Notes: a model not told the origin generated them from the letters alone. A DNA stretch of 42,232 bases from SIG480 sp045533555 (GCA_045533555.1 JAZSHZ010000094.1:1-42232); one strand, 5' to 3'; positions 7,195 through 16,273 are shown, numbered from the stretch's first letter. Made by a program: numbers and translations.

Positions 7195-7206
7195 TTGTGC
7201 TACAAT
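7195..7206 (+). promoter_or_regulatory. Extended -10 promoter for the Mbeg1-like hydrolase
   Basis: TTGTGCTACAAT contains an extended -10 (TG-C-TACAAT); no good -35 is visible. Transcription would begin near 7213, leaving a leader of only about 13 nt that holds the GGAGGGG ribosome site. The -10 covers the ATG at 7205, which rules that start out. Confidence 0.65.
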
Positions 7207-7225
7207 GGAAGCGGAGGGGATTTTT

Positions 7226-8353
7226 ATGTCGGATTGTTTTGAATATCTTGACTGGAGAGGGGACCTCAGCTTTGAGGCGGATCCGTTCAACGAGATAGAC
7301 GGAATGCTTCTCTCCCGAATTTCATATATGCCCTTTGAGCTTATCGGCGAGAGCGGTGCAATAACCGTCGGGAGAGCATGCGAGAAATTCATGTCCATCC
7401 CGAATATCGAGGAAAAGCTTCTCGTCAAGGGCGATATGAAGCTTATCGAGCATATGGCAAACAGCCCGAGGTTTGGAAACCTTAAGATAATAGACTATGA
7501 AAACCGCCGCGAGGAAAAGAGTGAGACGCAGTTTTCCGCGGTCACCTTTCCGCTGGGGAATTTCAGATATTATGTCGCCTTCCGAGGCACGGATGAGACG
7601 ATCGTCGGTTGGAAAGAGGATTTCAATATGAGTTTCACGACTCCCGTCCCCGCGCAGGAGATGGCTGTCGAATATTTTGAAAGAGTCGCCTCGCGCCTTC
7701 GCGGAAAGTTCATAGTCGGCGGTCATTCAAAGGGCGGAAATCTCGCGGTCTATGCCGCCGCATTCTGCTCTCCGCGCCTTCGTGCAAAGATTCTCAAGGT
7801 GCAGAATTTCGATGGGCCGGGGTTTGATTCGAAAGTGTTCCTGACTCCGGGCTACCGCGCGATCCTCCCGAGGATCGAGACGTATATCCCCGAATCCTCG
7901 ATCATCGGTATGCTCCTTGACCATAAGGAGGAATATAAAATCGTCAAAAGCCGAAATCTCGGCATCTTCCAGCACGACACATATTCCTGGGAGCTTTCGC
8001 GCAACCGCTTCGTCTATGTCGATACCGTGAGCGATTCGAGCAAATTCATCGATGATGCGCTTAAGGAATGGCTCACCTCCGTCACCCCCGAGACGAGGGA
8101 GCTGCTCGTCGATACGCTTTATGATATCTTCAATGAGATGAATGTCAAAACCGTCAAGGAGCTTGCCGAAAAGCCACTTCTCAATGCGGTATCCGCTCTT
8201 CGCGCGATAAGAAATATCGACCCGGAAACGCGCAAGACGGTCAATGTTGCGCTTCGCGCCCTTGCAAAAAGCGCAAAGACGGTATATGACGAAAACAGAG
8301 CAAATAAGGAGACAGAAAAAGAGGATAAGGATAATGAAAAAATTGGATTTTAA
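7226..8353 (+). CDS. Mbeg1-like (DUF2974) alpha/beta hydrolase
   Basis: A 375-residue protein of the lipase-3-like Mbeg1/DUF2974 family, frequent in Clostridia and lacking a signal peptide, hence probably cytoplasmic. The lipase-type strand FRYYVAFRGTDETIVGWKEDF precedes the nucleophile elbow GHSKGG (residues 166-171, Ser168), followed by NLAVYAA and the conserved VQNFDGPGF segment; an acid and a His later in the chain should complete the triad. The ATG at 7226, 6 nt after GGAGGGG, is chosen because the longer start lies inside the promoter. It overlaps the next gene by 20 nt. An esterase or lipase activity is expected from the family, but the natural substrate is not known. Confidence 0.85.
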   Translation: MSDCFEYLDWRGDLSFEADPFNEIDGMLLSRISYMPFELIGESGAITVGRACEKFMSIPNIEEKLLVKGDMKLIEHMANSPRFGNLKIIDYENRREEKSETQFSAVTFPLGNFRYYVAFRGTDETIVGWKEDFNMSFTTPVPAQEMAVEYFERVASRLRGKFIVGGHSKGGNLAVYAAAFCSPRLRAKILKVQNFDGPGFDSKVFLTPGYRAILPRIETYIPESSIIGMLLDHKEEYKIVKSRNLGIFQHDTYSWELSRNRFVYVDTVSDSSKFIDDALKEWLTSVTPETRELLVDTLYDIFNEMNVKTVKELAEKPLLNAVSALRAIRNIDPETRKTVNVALRALAKSAKTVYDENRANKETEKEDKDNEKIGF

Positions 8354-9131
8354 CGAAAAACACGGCTTCATATGTGATATGGACGGCGTTATATACCATG
8401 GCAACAGAATTTTGCCGGGTGTTCCCGAATTTATAGATTGGCTTCACCGAGAGAAAAAGGAGTTCCTTTTTCTGACAAACAACAGCGGCTACACAAGGCG
8501 CGAGCTTCAGTATAAGCTTTCAAGAATGGGGCTTGAGGTCGGCGAGGAGCATTTCTACACAAGCGCCCTTGCGACGGCGGCATTTCTCAAAGAGCAGGCT
8601 CCCGGTTGCTCGGTATATGCAATCGGCGAGGCGGGGCTTCTCAATGCGCTCTATGATGCGGGTATAACGATGAATGACCAAAATCCCGATTACGTCGTCG
8701 TCGGTGAAGGTAAGACCTATTCGCTCGACAGTCTAACAAAGGCGACGAATCTCGTTCTTCGCGGTGCGAAGCTCATCGGCGCGAACTCCGATGTTTCGGG
8801 CCCGATCGAAGATGGAATAGCTCCCGCCTGCGGAGCGCTCGTCGCTCCGGTCGAGATTGCGACGGGGACTCATGCCTACTTCTGCGGAAAGCCGAATCCG
8901 CTTATGATGAGAACGGGTCTCCGCATCCTCGGCTGCCATTCTGCAGATGCCGTCATGATTGGCGACAGAATGGACACCGATGTCATATCGGGTCTTGAGA
9001 GCGGCATGTCGACGGTGCTCGTCCTTTCGGGAGTATCGACGGAGGAAACCCTCAGATCCTATGCTTACAGACCGTCGATAGTCCTCGGCGGAGTCGGTGA
9101 TATCGTCAGAATGGCAGAGGGTAACCGATAA
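8334..9131 (+). CDS. HAD-IIA family sugar-phosphatase (NagD/AraL-like)
   Basis: A 265-residue cytoplasmic HAD hydrolase. Motif I is DMDGVIY (Asp15, Asp17), motif II is FLTNNSG, Lys is in FCGKPNP, and motif IV is GDRMDTD near residue 210. The region between motifs II and III is the C2-type cap of subclass IIA (PDYVVVGEGKTYSLDSLTKA), as in NagD, AraL and 4-nitrophenylphosphatases, which remove phosphate from small sugar or nucleotide phosphates. The start used has GAGGATAAGG upstream and overlaps the upstream hydrolase, implying translational coupling. A perfect terminator follows. The specific substrate cannot be inferred. Confidence 0.87.
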   Translation: MKKLDFNEKHGFICDMDGVIYHGNRILPGVPEFIDWLHREKKEFLFLTNNSGYTRRELQYKLSRMGLEVGEEHFYTSALATAAFLKEQAPGCSVYAIGEAGLLNALYDAGITMNDQNPDYVVVGEGKTYSLDSLTKATNLVLRGAKLIGANSDVSGPIEDGIAPACGALVAPVEIATGTHAYFCGKPNPLMMRTGLRILGCHSADAVMIGDRMDTDVISGLESGMSTVLVLSGVSTEETLRSYAYRPSIVLGGVGDIVRMAEGNR

Positions 9132-9133
9132 AC

Positions 9134-9176
9134 AAAAACGCCTGTGAAAAAATGTCTTTTCACAGGCGTTTTTCGC
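9134..9176 (+). terminator. Strong rho-independent terminator
   Basis: Perfect 17-bp stem, AAAAACGCCTGTGAAAA (9134-9150) with its complement at 9157-9173, and a 6-nt loop. The flanking A- and T-runs make it bidirectional in appearance. Confidence 0.93.
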
Positions 9177-9188
9177 ATTAAATAATGC

Positions 9189-9217
9189 TTGTATCGGGCG
9201 GCTTTTTGTGCTACAAT
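9189..9217 (+). promoter_or_regulatory. Promoter for the lipoprotein/two-component operon
   Basis: TTGTAT (9189-9194), 17-nt spacer, TACAAT (9212-9217) with an extended TG motif (TGCTACAAT). The 12-mer TTGTGCTACAAT is identical to the one at 7195-7206. Confidence 0.7.
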
Positions 9218-9262
9218 ATAATATGTATGAATATATATAAAATCAATGCGGAGATGTGCGCC

Positions 9263-10570
9263 ATGAAAAGGTTATTTGCGATGCTTTCAATATGCCTGTT
9301 TATGCTTTCCGGCTGCGGGGGAGACCTGCCGTCGGATATGTATGCATTGCCCGAAATGCCCGAGACGCACAGTGCTCTTATAGAGACGGTCGAATTCGTC
9401 CGCGGCGGAGGCTATGAGTTTTCCGAGCCGCGATCGGGTCTCAACAGACAGCCGATTCAGCTTATGGACCTCGACGGTGACGGAGAGGAGGAAGGCGTCG
9501 CTTTTCTGCGCGATGTCGCCGATACATATAAGACCTTCATCTATGTCTTTGAAAAAAATCGCTATGGCTTTGAGCTTTTCGATATAATCGAGGGCTCGGA
9601 GAACGAGATATACACGGTCTCCTATTCCGATATTCTCGGTCGTAACGGATATGAGATAATCGTCGAGTGGGGAAAAGCGGCAGATGAAAGCCGCACCGTG
9701 ACGGTTTATAACCGCGCGGCGGAGAATATGGAAAAGCTCTTTTCGATATCCGCGGTGCAATATTCCGTCAGCGATATAGACGGCAACGGTCAGAATGAGT
9801 TTCTTGCCGTTGTGAAAAAAGGGAAAAGAACGAATGCGGAGATATATAGCTTTGGCGGCGGTGAGCCCGAAAAATGCGCGGAGCTTCCGCTACGCAGGGA
9901 TGCGGGAAAGCTCGTCCGCATAAAGGCGGGCAACGTCGGAGCGCAAATGCCCGGCATCTTCATCGAGCGCGAGCTCGATTCGGGAATACTGACGGAGGTT
10001 ATATCGTCCGTCAACGGAAAATTCTGCAGCCTCATCTCCGAGGGAAGCACCTGCCGCGCATATGCGCTCTGCTCGGATATCAATTCCGACGGGGTGACGG
10101 AGCTTCCGCAGACGGCATCGACTGATGCTTCGGGGACCGGGGGAACATATCTCTGGTATCGCGCGGGAGCGGAAGGGAAGCTTTCTCTTTCCGCATTTAC
10201 ATACCATGATTTCAATTCCAACTGGTATGTCATGATGCCTGCATCATGGAGTTCAACCGTTATGGCGGAGCGAAAGGTCATAAGCTCGAATGAAACCTCC
10301 GTAAGCTTCTTCTCGCGCGAGGTGCTCGGGGGAGAGAGTGAGCAATATATCGAGGTTCCGCTTTTCAGGATACTGATACTCAGCGGCTCAAACCGCGAGA
10401 GCACCGCGGTGCGCGAGGGAAGGTTCATCATATCCGAGCGCGATGATATCATCTTCGCGGCTGAGATATCGAGCGGAAGCTATCTTTCGACGGAGATAAA
10501 CGAAGAATTCATCAAGAACATTTTCAAGACGCGCGAAAGCGAATGGGCATCCGATATTCTTTTTGCATAA
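9263..10570 (+). CDS. Lipoprotein with FG-GAP/VCBS-like repeats
   Basis: A 435-residue exported lipoprotein: basic start, hydrophobic core, and lipobox LSGC with Cys18 as lipidation site. At least three DxDxDG-type calcium-binding-like loops appear at about residues 70 (DLDGDGEEEG), 172 (DIDGNGQNEF) and 271 (DINSDGVTEL), each followed by a hydrophobic strand, the pattern of integrin-alpha/VCBS beta-propeller blades. The ATG at 9263 is preferred because GCGGAG lies 9 nt upstream and a good signal follows. The gene is 12 nt upstream of a response regulator and sensor kinase, so it may feed an extracellular cue to them; that link is inferred from operon position. Confidence 0.82.
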   Translation: MKRLFAMLSICLFMLSGCGGDLPSDMYALPEMPETHSALIETVEFVRGGGYEFSEPRSGLNRQPIQLMDLDGDGEEEGVAFLRDVADTYKTFIYVFEKNRYGFELFDIIEGSENEIYTVSYSDILGRNGYEIIVEWGKAADESRTVTVYNRAAENMEKLFSISAVQYSVSDIDGNGQNEFLAVVKKGKRTNAEIYSFGGGEPEKCAELPLRRDAGKLVRIKAGNVGAQMPGIFIERELDSGILTEVISSVNGKFCSLISEGSTCRAYALCSDINSDGVTELPQTASTDASGTGGTYLWYRAGAEGKLSLSAFTYHDFNSNWYVMMPASWSSTVMAERKVISSNETSVSFFSREVLGGESEQYIEVPLFRILILSGSNRESTAVREGRFIISERDDIIFAAEISSGSYLSTEINEEFIKNIFKTRESEWASDILFA

Positions 10571-10582
10571 GGAGATTTTGCC

Positions 10583-11278
10583 GTGAGTGAGAAGAAAAAG
10601 ATTCTCGTCGTTGAGGACGAGGCAAGCATAAGAAGCTTTATAGTAATAAACTTAAGCCGCGCGGGCTATGATGTCTGCGAAGCGGAAAGCGGAGAGGAAG
10701 CTCTCGAAATACTCGACCGCGAGCCGGGAATCGGCGTTGCGCTTCTCGATCTGATGCTTCCCGGGATAGACGGTTTTGAGGTCTGCCGCAGAATCCGCGC
10801 AAAGGGCTCGAAGATCGGCATAATAATGCTGACTGCGAGAACGCAGGAGGTCGACCGGGTAACGGGGCTTATGACGGGTGCGGACGATTATGTCACAAAG
10901 CCGTTTTCGCCGACGGAGCTCATCGCGAGAATAGATGCTCTCTATCGAAGGCTCGGCGGAACGATAGCGGAGGATACCTCCAAAATTGTCAGAGGTCCGT
11001 TTGAACTCAACACGCGCAACAGGACGCTCGATAAAAACGGTGAGCGAATCCGCCTGACGCAGGTTGAATATACGATAATGCACTATTTTATGACGAACAC
11101 GGATAAGGCGATATCGAGAGAGGATATGCTCAAGGCAGTCTGGAAGAGCGATAATATCGGCGAGCTCAAGATCGTCGATGTCAATATCCGCCGCCTCCGC
11201 ATCAAGATCGAGGATAACCCCGCATACCCGACGTATATCCAGACCGTCTGGGGCTACGGGTACAAATGGAATTCATAG
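10583..11278 (+). CDS. OmpR/PhoB-type response regulator
   Basis: A 231-residue DNA-binding response regulator. The receiver domain (1-120) has the acidic pair E11-D12, the phospho-acceptor Asp56 in LLDLMLPG, the conserved Thr of IIMLTA and Lys of TKPFSP. A C-terminal winged-helix domain (about 135-230) contains LTQVEYTIMHYF, DVNIRRLRIKIED and the end motif TVWGYGYKW typical of the OmpR class. It follows the lipoprotein closely and is followed by its cognate kinase with a short gap. Targets are unknown; being transcribed with the lipoprotein gene makes autoregulation plausible. Confidence 0.93.
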   Translation: MSEKKKILVVEDEASIRSFIVINLSRAGYDVCEAESGEEALEILDREPGIGVALLDLMLPGIDGFEVCRRIRAKGSKIGIIMLTARTQEVDRVTGLMTGADDYVTKPFSPTELIARIDALYRRLGGTIAEDTSKIVRGPFELNTRNRTLDKNGERIRLTQVEYTIMHYFMTNTDKAISREDMLKAVWKSDNIGELKIVDVNIRRLRIKIEDNPAYPTYIQTVWGYGYKWNS

Positions 11279-11295
11279 AAAAGGAGCGAAAGCCG

Positions 11296-12723
11296 ATGCG
11301 CCGTCACCCGATGAGCCTGCGCCACCGCTGGATGGCAAACAACTTAATATATCTGTCGCTCATCGTCGGCATATGCATTGTTCTTTTCTCCGTCTCCGCG
11401 ATGAATTATTTCTATATGAATGTCAGAACGGGGCTTACAAACAGCGCAAACATCAGCGCGCGCTATTTCAGCGAGGATCTGACCTCGAGCGTCGATTCCT
11501 TCTATCGCAATGCAAAGCGTCAGCTCGCATCGGGCGGAAGAAACGAGAATGTCGAATGCCAGATACTTTTTGCAAACGGCAGAGTCGTTCTTTCTTCAAT
11601 GGGTCTCCCCGCGGGGATGATGCCCGAAAGCCCGGATATATCCGAGGCGGTGCAGAGCGGGATGACGGCAAACTTCGTCGGTCGCGATGCGCTGACGGGA
11701 GAGAGAATAATGAGCGTTTCAAGTCCGCTCATATCGGGCGAGAGCGAGGTTATCGGAGTCGTCAGATATGTGACGAGCCTCCGGAAGATAGACAGAAGGC
11801 TTTTCATTCAGTTCATCGCATCCCTTGCGATAGGCGCGATACTGATGCTCATCGTCTTCATCTCGAATAAATATTTTCTGCGCTCTGTCATATCTCCGCT
11901 TGCGGAGGTCACAGCCATATCGAAGAAGATATCCGCGGGAAGCTATGGCGTAACGATAGATAAAAAATATGAGGACGAAATCGGCGAGCTCGTCGATTCG
12001 ATAAACGAAATGTCCGCCGAAATCGCAAAAGCGGATAAGATCAAAAACGAGTTCATCTCCTCTGTTTCCCACGAGCTGAGAACGCCGCTCACGGCAATCA
12101 TCGGCTGGGGCGAGACGCTGACGGCGGTCGGCTTTGAAAACAAGGAAGCGGCAAGCCGCGGAATCGAAATCATCTTAAAGGAAACGAGAAGACTTTCAAA
12201 AATGGTCGAGGAGCTTCTCGATTTTGCGAGGATGGAGAGCGGCAGGTTTACGCTCTATGTTGATACGGTCAATCTGAAGGCGGAATTTGAAGAGACGCTT
12301 TTCATGTATGCGGACACGATAAAGAAAGCAAACGTCGCGATGAATTATGAGCAGGATGATGAGGATGAAATCTTCATCAGCGGCGATCGCGAAAGGCTCA
12401 AGCAGGTTTTCTTCAATATTCTCGACAATGCGCTCAAGCACGGCGGCGAGGGTGAGAAGATAGATATCTCCGTAAAGCGCGAGGGAAGGCTTGCGAAAAT
12501 CAGGATAAGAGACTATGGCGCGGGCATTCCGGAGGATGAACTTCCGTATGTCAAGGTCAAGTTCTATAAAGGAAAATCCAAGGCGCAGGGAAGCGGCATC
12601 GGTCTTGCCGTCAGCGATGAGATTGTCAATCTCCACGGCGGAGAGCTCGATATCTCAAGCGAGGTCGGAAAAGGCACGGAGGTAACGATAACCCTGCCGA
12701 TAAAGGAAACAGAGGAAGAATAA
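11296..12723 (+). CDS. Membrane sensor histidine kinase
   Basis: A 475-residue kinase. TM1 is about residues 17-37, an extracytoplasmic region of about 130 residues follows, TM2 is about 170-192, then a HAMP linker, a HisKA domain with phospho-acceptor His259 in SSVSHELRTPL, and an HATPase domain with N-box DNALKHGG, G1 box DYGAGIPEDELPYV and G2 box GSGIGLAVSDEI. This is the PhoR/ResE-like layout. The ATG at 11296 lies 7 nt after AAGGAGCG; a start at 11266 would overlap the regulator without a ribosome site. The signal sensed is unknown; the lipoprotein two genes upstream is a candidate partner. Confidence 0.92.
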   Translation: MRRHPMSLRHRWMANNLIYLSLIVGICIVLFSVSAMNYFYMNVRTGLTNSANISARYFSEDLTSSVDSFYRNAKRQLASGGRNENVECQILFANGRVVLSSMGLPAGMMPESPDISEAVQSGMTANFVGRDALTGERIMSVSSPLISGESEVIGVVRYVTSLRKIDRRLFIQFIASLAIGAILMLIVFISNKYFLRSVISPLAEVTAISKKISAGSYGVTIDKKYEDEIGELVDSINEMSAEIAKADKIKNEFISSVSHELRTPLTAIIGWGETLTAVGFENKEAASRGIEIILKETRRLSKMVEELLDFARMESGRFTLYVDTVNLKAEFEETLFMYADTIKKANVAMNYEQDDEDEIFISGDRERLKQVFFNILDNALKHGGEGEKIDISVKREGRLAKIRIRDYGAGIPEDELPYVKVKFYKGKSKAQGSGIGLAVSDEIVNLHGGELDISSEVGKGTEVTITLPIKETEEE

Positions 12724-12741
12724 AGAAAGGTGCAGAACAAA

Positions 12742-13677
12742 ATGGGTAATTGCAAGAAAACGTCGATTGGCGGTCAGGCGCTTATCGAGGGAATTATGAT
12801 GCTCGGCCCCGAAAAGAGCGCGATAGCCGTCCGCAAGGAAAACGGCGAAATTGAGCTCAAGGTCGAGAAGATAACGAAGATGACGGATAAATATAAAATT
12901 CTCGGGATTCCGTTCATCCGCGGAATATTCGGGTTGTTTGAATCATTGAAGCGAGGCTTTTCGGCGCTCAGCTATGCATCGTCCATAGCGATAAGCGAGA
13001 TAGACGAAGAGCCGACGAAGTTTGAAAAATGGCTTGAGAAAAAATTCGGAAGCCGCGCGGTCGAAAACATCGTCATGGGAATTGCGACGGTCTTCGGAAT
13101 AGCGATTCCGATTCTTCTGTTCATTCTTTTGCCGACGCTTCTTGCGGGGACGATCGATAAGCTCGGTCTTCCGAATCTTCTCCGCAATCTCATTGAAGGC
13201 GTTCTTCGCGTAATTATCTTTTTGATATTTATGTTCTCCGTTTCGAGAATGAAGGATATGAAGCGCGTGTTCGCGTATCACGGAGCAGAGCATAAATCCA
13301 TCTTCTGCTATGAGGCGGGAGAGGAACTCACGGTTGAAAACGTCAGAAAGTTTTCAAAAGAGCATCCCCGTTGCGGAACGAGCTTTATGTTCTCGGTTAT
13401 GGTCATAAGCGTCCTCGTCTTTTCGGTTGTAAGTTGGTCAAACCCGTTCATCCGAATGGGGCTCAGGCTTGCGCTTCTTCCCGTCGTCGTCGGCATAAGC
13501 TATGAGGTCAACCGCTTCATCGGCCGCCATGACAATTGGTTCACGAGAATAATCCGCGCTCCCGGTCTCTGGTTCCAGACGTTTACGACGTTTGAGCCGG
13601 ATGACGGGATGATCGAAATCGCGATAGCCGCGCTCCGCGAGGTCATTCCCGAAGATAAGGAATCCGATAACTGGTAA
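12742..13677 (+). CDS. DUF1385 (YqhQ-type) membrane protein
   Basis: A 311-residue protein of the DUF1385 family, found across Firmicutes and often placed near prmC. It opens with the signature SIGGQALIEGIMMLGP, then a charged region, several hydrophobic helices (for example the stretch around 115-140 and 155-175), and the conserved YHGAEHKSIFCYE and HPRCGTSFMF segments that may bind metal through His and Cys. The ATG at 12742 follows AGAAAGG by 11 nt; a GTG at 12730 overlaps that site. The biochemical function of the family is not established to my knowledge. Confidence 0.88.
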   Translation: MGNCKKTSIGGQALIEGIMMLGPEKSAIAVRKENGEIELKVEKITKMTDKYKILGIPFIRGIFGLFESLKRGFSALSYASSIAISEIDEEPTKFEKWLEKKFGSRAVENIVMGIATVFGIAIPILLFILLPTLLAGTIDKLGLPNLLRNLIEGVLRVIIFLIFMFSVSRMKDMKRVFAYHGAEHKSIFCYEAGEELTVENVRKFSKEHPRCGTSFMFSVMVISVLVFSVVSWSNPFIRMGLRLALLPVVVGISYEVNRFIGRHDNWFTRIIRAPGLWFQTFTTFEPDDGMIEIAIAALREVIPEDKESDNW

Positions 13678-13699
13678 TCTGTTTGCGAGGTAGTTTGAA

Positions 13700-14548
13700 T
13701 TGTTTACGACATATAACGATGTTTATCTTGATACAAGAAGAAAATTTGTTTCGGGCAAAATCTCAATGCCGGATCTTGAAGCATCGGAGATTCTTCTCCA
13801 TGTGACGGGGAAAAGCCGCGAGGAATTCGTCCGCGATAAATATCTCCATGCGTCGACGAGTGTCGCAATCGGTGCGGCAAAGCTTGCGGAGAGAAGGCTT
13901 GCGGGCGAGCCGCTCGCATATATTCTCGGCGAATGGGATTTCTATGGAGTGAGGCTCAAGGTCACGCCCGATGTCCTCATCCCGCGCTCGGATACGGAGG
14001 CGCTTGTCGATTGTGCGCTCCGGAGAACGAGCGGAGCTTTCCGCTTCCTTGATCTCGGTTGCGGAAGCGGCTGCGTCGGAATCGCGCTCAGCGTTATGCG
14101 AGAGGGCGCACGAGGAGTCCTTTCCGATATTTCGGATGCGGCTCTTGCCGTCGCAAAGGAAAATGTCTATGGTGCGAAGCTCTCCTCACGCATATCCTGC
14201 ATAAAGGCGGATATGACGAAGGAGCCGCCGCAGAATCTCGGAAAATTTGACCTTATCGTTTCCAATCCGCCCTATATAACGAGCGCGGAGATGGAAGCGC
14301 TTGACAAATCCGTCGTGGATTATGAGCCGAAGGGCGCATTGTGGGGCGGTGAAGACGGGCTTGATTTCTATCGCGAGATCTGCAAAAACTGGACCTGCGC
14401 CCTCAATGACGGCGGCGTTCTCGCATTTGAATGCGGAATCGCGCAGTCGGGAGCGCTTGAAGGAATTCTCTATGAATTCGGAATGAAGAGCATACAGACC
14501 TCGCGGGATACATCGGGCGCAAACCGCGTCGTATCCTGCATAAAATAA
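13700..14548 (+). CDS. prmC: Release-factor glutamine N5-methyltransferase
   Basis: This enzyme methylates the GGQ glutamine of peptide-chain release factors RF1 and RF2 with SAM. The 282-residue protein has the PrmC N-terminal helical domain with RRLAGEPLAYILGEWDFYG and VLIPRSDTE, the SAM motif FLDLGCGSGCVGIAL, and the catalytic SNPPYI motif near residues 188-193, followed by YEPKGALWGGEDGLDFYR. It starts at a TTG with GAGGTAG upstream. DUF1385 lies directly upstream and recA 31 nt downstream, the usual setting in Clostridia. Confidence 0.93.
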   Translation: MFTTYNDVYLDTRRKFVSGKISMPDLEASEILLHVTGKSREEFVRDKYLHASTSVAIGAAKLAERRLAGEPLAYILGEWDFYGVRLKVTPDVLIPRSDTEALVDCALRRTSGAFRFLDLGCGSGCVGIALSVMREGARGVLSDISDAALAVAKENVYGAKLSSRISCIKADMTKEPPQNLGKFDLIVSNPPYITSAEMEALDKSVVDYEPKGALWGGEDGLDFYREICKNWTCALNDGGVLAFECGIAQSGALEGILYEFGMKSIQTSRDTSGANRVVSCIK

Positions 14549-14579
14549 AAAAACCAATAAAAAGGAGTGTATATAATCT

Positions 14580-15650
14580 ATGGAAAAAGAAAAAGCATTG
14601 GAAACTGCGATATCGCAGATTGAGAAAAAATTCGGCAAGGGAGCGGTTATGCACCTCGGCGACAATGCCGATATGAGTATCAGCACTATTTCGACAGGCT
14701 CGCTCACGCTTGACATCGCGCTCGGCGTCGGCGGTCTTCCGCGCGGAAGAATCATTGAGATGTATGGCCCCGAATCCTCGGGTAAGACAACAGTTGCCCT
14801 CCACGTCGTCGCAGAGGCGCAGAAGGCGGGCGGCACCGCCGCTTTCATAGACGTTGAGCATGCGCTCGACCCTGTCTATGCAGAGGCGCTCGGCGTCGAT
14901 ATAGACAGTCTCCTCGTTTCCCAGCCCGATTCGGGTGAAGCGGCGCTCGAAATTGCGGAGGCTCTTGCAAGCTCAAATGCAATCGATGTTCTTGTTATCG
15001 ACTCGGTTGCCGCGCTCGTTCCGCGTCAGGAGATCGAGGGCGAGATGGGCGATTCGATGGTCGGCGTTCAGGCGCGCCTTATGTCGCAGGCTATGAGAAA
15101 GCTTGCGGGCGTTATCTCCAAGGCGAACTGCGTCGCAATCTTTATCAACCAGCTTCGTCAGAAGATCGGCGTTATGTACGGTAACCCCGAGGTAACAACG
15201 GGCGGAACGGCGCTCAAGTTCTATTCAAGCGTCCGTATTGATATCCGCCGCGTTGAGACGCTCAAGAACGGGACGGAGCCTTATGGAAGCCGCACCCGCG
15301 CAAAGGTCGTCAAGAATAAGGTTGCTCCCCCGTGGAAGGAAGGCGAGTTTGATATTATCTACGGCCAGGGTATCTCCAAGGTCGGCGAAATTCTTGACCT
15401 CGCTGTAAAATATGATATCATCCAGAAGAGCGGCTCATGGTTCAATATGGGCGAGATGCGTCTCGGTCAGGGCCGCGATAACGCAAAGCAGTTCCTTGTC
15501 GATAACCCCGATATAGCGGAAGCAATCGAGCGCGATATCTATGCAAAGATCGATGCTGAAAAGGAAGAAAAGGCGCAGGCACGCGCCGCAAAGAAGGCAT
15601 CGCCCGCAGGTCGCGGAGTCAAGATCGATGCCGATGATTTTGAAGGTTAA
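14580..15650 (+). CDS. recA: Recombinase A
   Basis: RecA forms ATP-dependent filaments on single-stranded DNA for strand exchange and SOS signalling. The 356-residue protein has Walker A GPESSGKT at 63-70, the GGTAAFIDVEHALDP and VLVIDSVAALVP (Walker B) segments, the loop region around EGEMGDSMVG, and FINQLRQKIGVMYGNPEVTTGG. An AAAAAGGAG ribosome site lies upstream with a longer than usual spacing. I saw no Gram-positive LexA box (GAAC-N4-GTTC) in the short gap after prmC, so any damage control may act farther upstream. Confidence 0.98.
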   Translation: MEKEKALETAISQIEKKFGKGAVMHLGDNADMSISTISTGSLTLDIALGVGGLPRGRIIEMYGPESSGKTTVALHVVAEAQKAGGTAAFIDVEHALDPVYAEALGVDIDSLLVSQPDSGEAALEIAEALASSNAIDVLVIDSVAALVPRQEIEGEMGDSMVGVQARLMSQAMRKLAGVISKANCVAIFINQLRQKIGVMYGNPEVTTGGTALKFYSSVRIDIRRVETLKNGTEPYGSRTRAKVVKNKVAPPWKEGEFDIIYGQGISKVGEILDLAVKYDIIQKSGSWFNMGEMRLGQGRDNAKQFLVDNPDIAEAIERDIYAKIDAEKEEKAQARAAKKASPAGRGVKIDADDFEG

Positions 15651-16273
15651 TGAAAATTGAAAGCATAAAGCCGGGCAAGCGCGACCGCGAAAAGCTCGTC
15701 ATAAAAACGGAATGCGGAAGATATATCTCCGCATATATAGATGATGCATATAAGCTCTCCGCAGGCGATGAGCTCACGGAGCGGGAAGCGGAGGAGCTCG
15801 AGCGGCGCTATGCGGCATATTTTGCCCGCAAAAGCGCGGCAAGAAGCCTCGCAAAGCGCAATATGTCTCATTCCGAGCTTTCAAAAAAGCTCCGCGAGAG
15901 AGGCTTTTCCGAGGATGATTCGGAGAAGACCGCCGCGTGGTTTGAGGAGCGCGGGCTTATAGACGATGAGAACTATGCCGCAATGCTGATGCGCGAATAT
16001 TCAAGGCGCGGCTATGGCATAATGCGAATCCGTGAGGAGCTTCGCCGCCGCGGGATATCAAAGGGGATAAGTGAAAATCTCCTCGAAGAATATGAGGGCG
16101 GAGAGAGCGAAATCATAAAGCTCATCGAAAAGAAGCTTGGCGGAAGAGCGCCCGATGCAGATGAAAAGAGAAAGCTCATCGCTTTCCTTTCGCGCCGCGG
16201 TTTTAAGTTTGATGAAATAAGGTCCGCAATGGCGGAAATGCAGTTTAATACGGAGGATATGTCTGATGGCTAA
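15650..16273 (+). CDS. recX: RecX regulator of RecA
   Basis: RecX binds the RecA filament and limits its activity. The 207-residue protein has an N-terminal beta-rich part (KRDREKLVIKTECGRY) and then three-helix repeats with the family pattern SHSELSKKLRERGFSEDD, WFEERGLIDDENYA and LLSRRG-like FLSRRGFKFDEIR near the C-terminus. Its ATG overlaps the recA stop by one base, so translation is coupled to recA. It overlaps rimO by 8 nt. Confidence 0.9.
   Translation: MKIESIKPGKRDREKLVIKTECGRYISAYIDDAYKLSAGDELTEREAEELERRYAAYFARKSAARSLAKRNMSHSELSKKLRERGFSEDDSEKTAAWFEERGLIDDENYAAMLMREYSRRGYGIMRIREELRRRGISKGISENLLEEYEGGESEIIKLIEKKLGGRAPDADEKRKLIAFLSRRGFKFDEIRSAMAEMQFNTEDMSDG

Noticed and set aside
9185..9262. 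N-terminal extension of the lipoprotein
   Set aside because: It covers the promoter, and the lipoprotein signal only makes sense from the ATG at 9263.
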